This document shows positions 25,076 through 27,190 of a DNA stretch of 27,190 bases, one piece after another (within the stretch, counting starts at the first letter, position 1; each line of letters starts with the position of its first letter). The stretch lies in assembly GCA_900550645.1 (NCBI GenBank), contig URTA01000035.1, positions 1 to 27,190 on the forward strand, written 5' to 3'. The DNA is from an uncultured Porphyromonadaceae bacterium. GTDB taxonomy: Bacteria; Bacteroidota; Bacteroidia; Bacteroidales; Muribaculaceae. Position numbers and translations under genes: made by a program. Under the pieces are notes generated by a model, which was not told the DNA's origin, ran no database searches, and saw only the letters and a list, made by a program, of their open reading frames with translations.

Positions 25076-26917
25076 ATGTGCGGAATTGTAGGATATGTGG
25101 GAGACCGTAACGTTTACGATGTTCTCATTAAGGGGCTTTACCGCCTCGAATACCGTGGATACGACAGTGCCGGCATCGCCCTCGGGCGCGACGGCAAGAT
25201 CAATATATACAAGACTCACGGCAAGGTGGACAACCTCGTCAACTATTGCAAGGACAAGGACACGCAGGCCACTTACGGCATTGCCCACACTCGCTGGGCG
25301 ACGCACGGCGAGCCTTCGGATTGCAATGCCCATCCACATTACAGCGAAGATGGAAACCTTGCCATTGTCCACAACGGCACTATCGAGAATTACAAGTTGC
25401 TTAAGGATGCACTCGTAGAGCACGGCTGCAAGTTCTATTCACAGACCGATACCGAGGTGCTGGCGCAGCTCATCGAGTTTGTAAGGCTCGAAAACGACTG
25501 TTCCCTCGTTGAGGCTGTCCGCGTCGCGCTCAAGCAGGTCGTCGGCGCGTACGCGATAGCGGTAATTGCCAAGGATGACCCCGGCACGATTGTAGCCGCC
25601 CGCAACAGCAGCCCTCTTGTAATAGGGGTCGGGGACAACGAGACATTCCTCGCTTCCGATGCCACTCCATTCGTTGAGTACACCAAAAATGTAGTCTACC
25701 TCGAGGACGAACAGATTGCACTGATACGCCGAGGCAAGCCGCTGCGCCTCCTCAATCTGAAGAACGAGGAGTCCACTGTCAGTGTCAAGAAACTCGAATG
25801 GTCCATTTCTCAGCTCGAGAAAGGCGGTTATCCGCATTTCATGCTCAAAGAGATTTTTGAACAGCCCTCAACGCTGCTCGACTGCATACGCGGTCGGGTC
25901 ATTGAGGGCGGCAAACGCATGATGCTCAACGGCGTATATGACAACAAGGAGATGTTCCTGAACGCCCGCCGCATCATCATCGTCGCTTGCGGAACATCAT
26001 GGCACGCCGGCCTCATCGGCAAGCGTCTCCTTCAGGACATGTGCCGTATCCCCGTCGAGGTGGAATACGCCAGCGAGTTCAGGTATTCCAACCCCGTCAT
26101 CGGCTCAGGCGACGTGGTGCTTGCCATATCGCAGTCCGGCGAAACCGCCGACACGCTTGCCGCCATACAGCTTGCCAAGAAGCAAGGGGCTTTCGTATAC
26201 GGCATATCCAATGTGGTCGGCTCTTCGATACCGCGTGCCACCGACAGCGGCACATACATACATGTCGGCCCGGAAATCGGCGTGGCATCAACCAAAGCGT
26301 TCACCGGTCAGGTGATGGTACTCACTATACTTGCCCTCACCATTGCCCAGCTCAAGAAGACCATGGCGGAGGCTGACATAGAGAAGCTCGGCAAGTGGAT
26401 ACTGAAGATACCCTCGATAGTCGAGGAGGTGCTGAAGCTATCGCCGCAGATAGAGCGGCTGTCGTTGCGCTATACATACGCCCGCAATTTCCTGTACCTG
26501 GGGCGCGGCTACAGCTACCCGGTGGCTTTGGAGGGAGCATTGAAACTCAAGGAAATCTCATACATCCACGCCGAGGGCTACCCTGCCGCCGAGATGAAGC
26601 ATGGGCCAATCGCGCTCATTGACGCGGAGATGCCGTCTGTGATCATCGCTCCAAACGACCACCTGTATGACAAGATTGTAAGCAACGTGCAGCAGGTCAA
26701 GGCGCGTGAAGGCAGTACGCTCGCAATAGTATCACAAGGCGATTCGCAGATACACAGCATAGCCGACTATGTGCTTGAGGTGCCGGATGTCCCCGAGATG
26801 CTGTCGCCCATCGTCACCACGGTGCCGTTGCAGCTGCTGTCATATTACATAGCCATAAACAGAGGGAAAAACGTTGACATGCCGCGCAACCTCGCGAAGT
26901 CCGTAACTGTGGAATGA
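25076..26917 (+). CDS. glmS: Glutamine-fructose-6-phosphate aminotransferase (isomerizing)
   Basis: A 613-residue enzyme that makes glucosamine-6-phosphate from fructose-6-phosphate and glutamine, the first step toward UDP-GlcNAc for peptidoglycan and lipid A. The N-terminal glutaminase domain (1 to about 220) starts MCGIVGYVG with nucleophile Cys2, and has HTRWATHG from His71, HNGTIENY and QTDTEVLAQ. Two SIS sugar-isomerase domains follow, with CGTSWHAG, SQSGETADTLA, then AEGYPAAEMKHGPIALI. The conserved end is NVDMPRNLAKSVTVE. Length and all motifs are normal. It stands alone between its own promoter and the tRNA. Confidence 0.98.
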   Translation: MCGIVGYVGDRNVYDVLIKGLYRLEYRGYDSAGIALGRDGKINIYKTHGKVDNLVNYCKDKDTQATYGIAHTRWATHGEPSDCNAHPHYSEDGNLAIVHNGTIENYKLLKDALVEHGCKFYSQTDTEVLAQLIEFVRLENDCSLVEAVRVALKQVVGAYAIAVIAKDDPGTIVAARNSSPLVIGVGDNETFLASDATPFVEYTKNVVYLEDEQIALIRRGKPLRLLNLKNEESTVSVKKLEWSISQLEKGGYPHFMLKEIFEQPSTLLDCIRGRVIEGGKRMMLNGVYDNKEMFLNARRIIIVACGTSWHAGLIGKRLLQDMCRIPVEVEYASEFRYSNPVIGSGDVVLAISQSGETADTLAAIQLAKKQGAFVYGISNVVGSSIPRATDSGTYIHVGPEIGVASTKAFTGQVMVLTILALTIAQLKKTMAEADIEKLGKWILKIPSIVEEVLKLSPQIERLSLRYTYARNFLYLGRGYSYPVALEGALKLKEISYIHAEGYPAAEMKHGPIALIDAEMPSVIIAPNDHLYDKIVSNVQQVKAREGSTLAIVSQGDSQIHSIADYVLEVPDVPEMLSPIVTTVPLQLLSYYIAINRGKNVDMPRNLAKSVTVE

Positions 26918-27052
26918 CCGCTGGTGGCGCATAATTGGCACCACGATCTTGGCAGCAGGTGTTTTGCCGTTGTCTCATTGACCCTGGCGGCGGCAAATAA
27001 CCCTTTGAAACCAAAAAATGGACACGGCAGGTGCATTTTTTTCTCGAAATAT

Positions 27053-27083
27053 TTTGCCGGGTCAGAAAAACTGCCTAACTTTG
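27053..27083 (+). promoter_or_regulatory. Promoter of tRNA-Thr
   Basis: TTTG at 27053-27056, a 19-base spacer, then TAACTTTG at 27076-27083, a full consensus match. Transcription would start near 27090, about 46 bases before the mature tRNA. Confidence 0.82.
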
Positions 27084-27135
27084 CACTCGATTTCGGACAA
27101 CGCCATTTGGTGTCGGGCTGAAATTGCAAGAACAA

Positions 27136-27190
27136 GCCTCTTTAGCTCAGTTGGCCAGAGCACGTGATTTGTAATCTCGGGGTCGTTGGT
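27136..27190 (+). tRNA. tRNA-Thr(TGT), 5' part, cut by the window end
   Basis: The first 55 bases of a tRNA. Acceptor strand GCCTCTT, D arm GCTC/GAGC, anticodon loop TTTGTAA with anticodon TGT at 27170-27172, reading ACA. The anticodon stem CGTGA/TCTCG has a T-T mismatch at its third pair. The T arm starts at the edge and the 3' end is outside the window. Confidence 0.92.

Noticed and set aside
26963..26997. Terminator after glmS
   Set aside because: TTTGCCG/CGGCAAA can pair, but the loop is about 21 bases and no T tract follows; the real glmS transcript end is not clear from sequence.

Overview
This window reads as a chromosome segment from a gut-type member of the Bacteroidales, most like the Muribaculaceae. 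The reasons are: seven promoters of the Bacteroidetes type (TTTG or TTG at -33, 19-20 bases, TAnnTTTG at -7); almost no Shine-Dalgarno sequences; a GldH lipoprotein; the order zapB-like/zapA/rny/ricT/gldH; and several large secreted proteins that end in a short tail of the form VY.(I/L)xG.(R/K)V...LPAGIYIIDGKK.V.K. The genus assignment is inference.

Layout. Bases 1-640 are the end of an rRNA operon (23S 3' end, 5S, strong terminator). Bases 640-1053 are apparently non-coding and hold a short palindromic repeat. A minus-strand pair follows: an ECF sigma factor and a four-helix membrane protein that is probably its regulator. Bases 2461-14268 are an accessory-looking block of four secreted or surface proteins on the plus strand, with Ig-like, jelly-roll, FN3-like and CarboxypepD_reg-like modules. 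The second member (3866-4405) is interrupted by an in-frame TGA exactly where its neighbour has a conserved Trp. From 14464 the window is housekeeping: a probable operon from one clear promoter carrying a ZapB-like coiled coil, ZapA, a structured RNA candidate (possibly 6S RNA), RNase Y, the PSP1/RicT iron-sulfur protein, GldH, an M24 peptidase and a CCA-adding-type nucleotidyltransferase. Then come rplM-rpsI, rpsB-tsf, glmS, and the first 55 bases of a tRNA-Thr(TGT).

How the parts fit. RNase Y and RicT overlap by one base, which suggests co-production of an mRNA endonuclease and a factor known in Bacillus to modulate it. GldH is an accessory lipoprotein of the gliding/type IX secretion family, and the secreted proteins carry tails resembling type IX sorting signals, although the tails lack the usual PNP motif. 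The most unusual items are the stop-interrupted paralogue, an apparently uncharacterised domain present three times in two adjacent surface proteins, the rny-ricT coupling, and the RNA candidate between zapA and rny. I saw no CRISPR array, prophage, insertion sequence or defence system.
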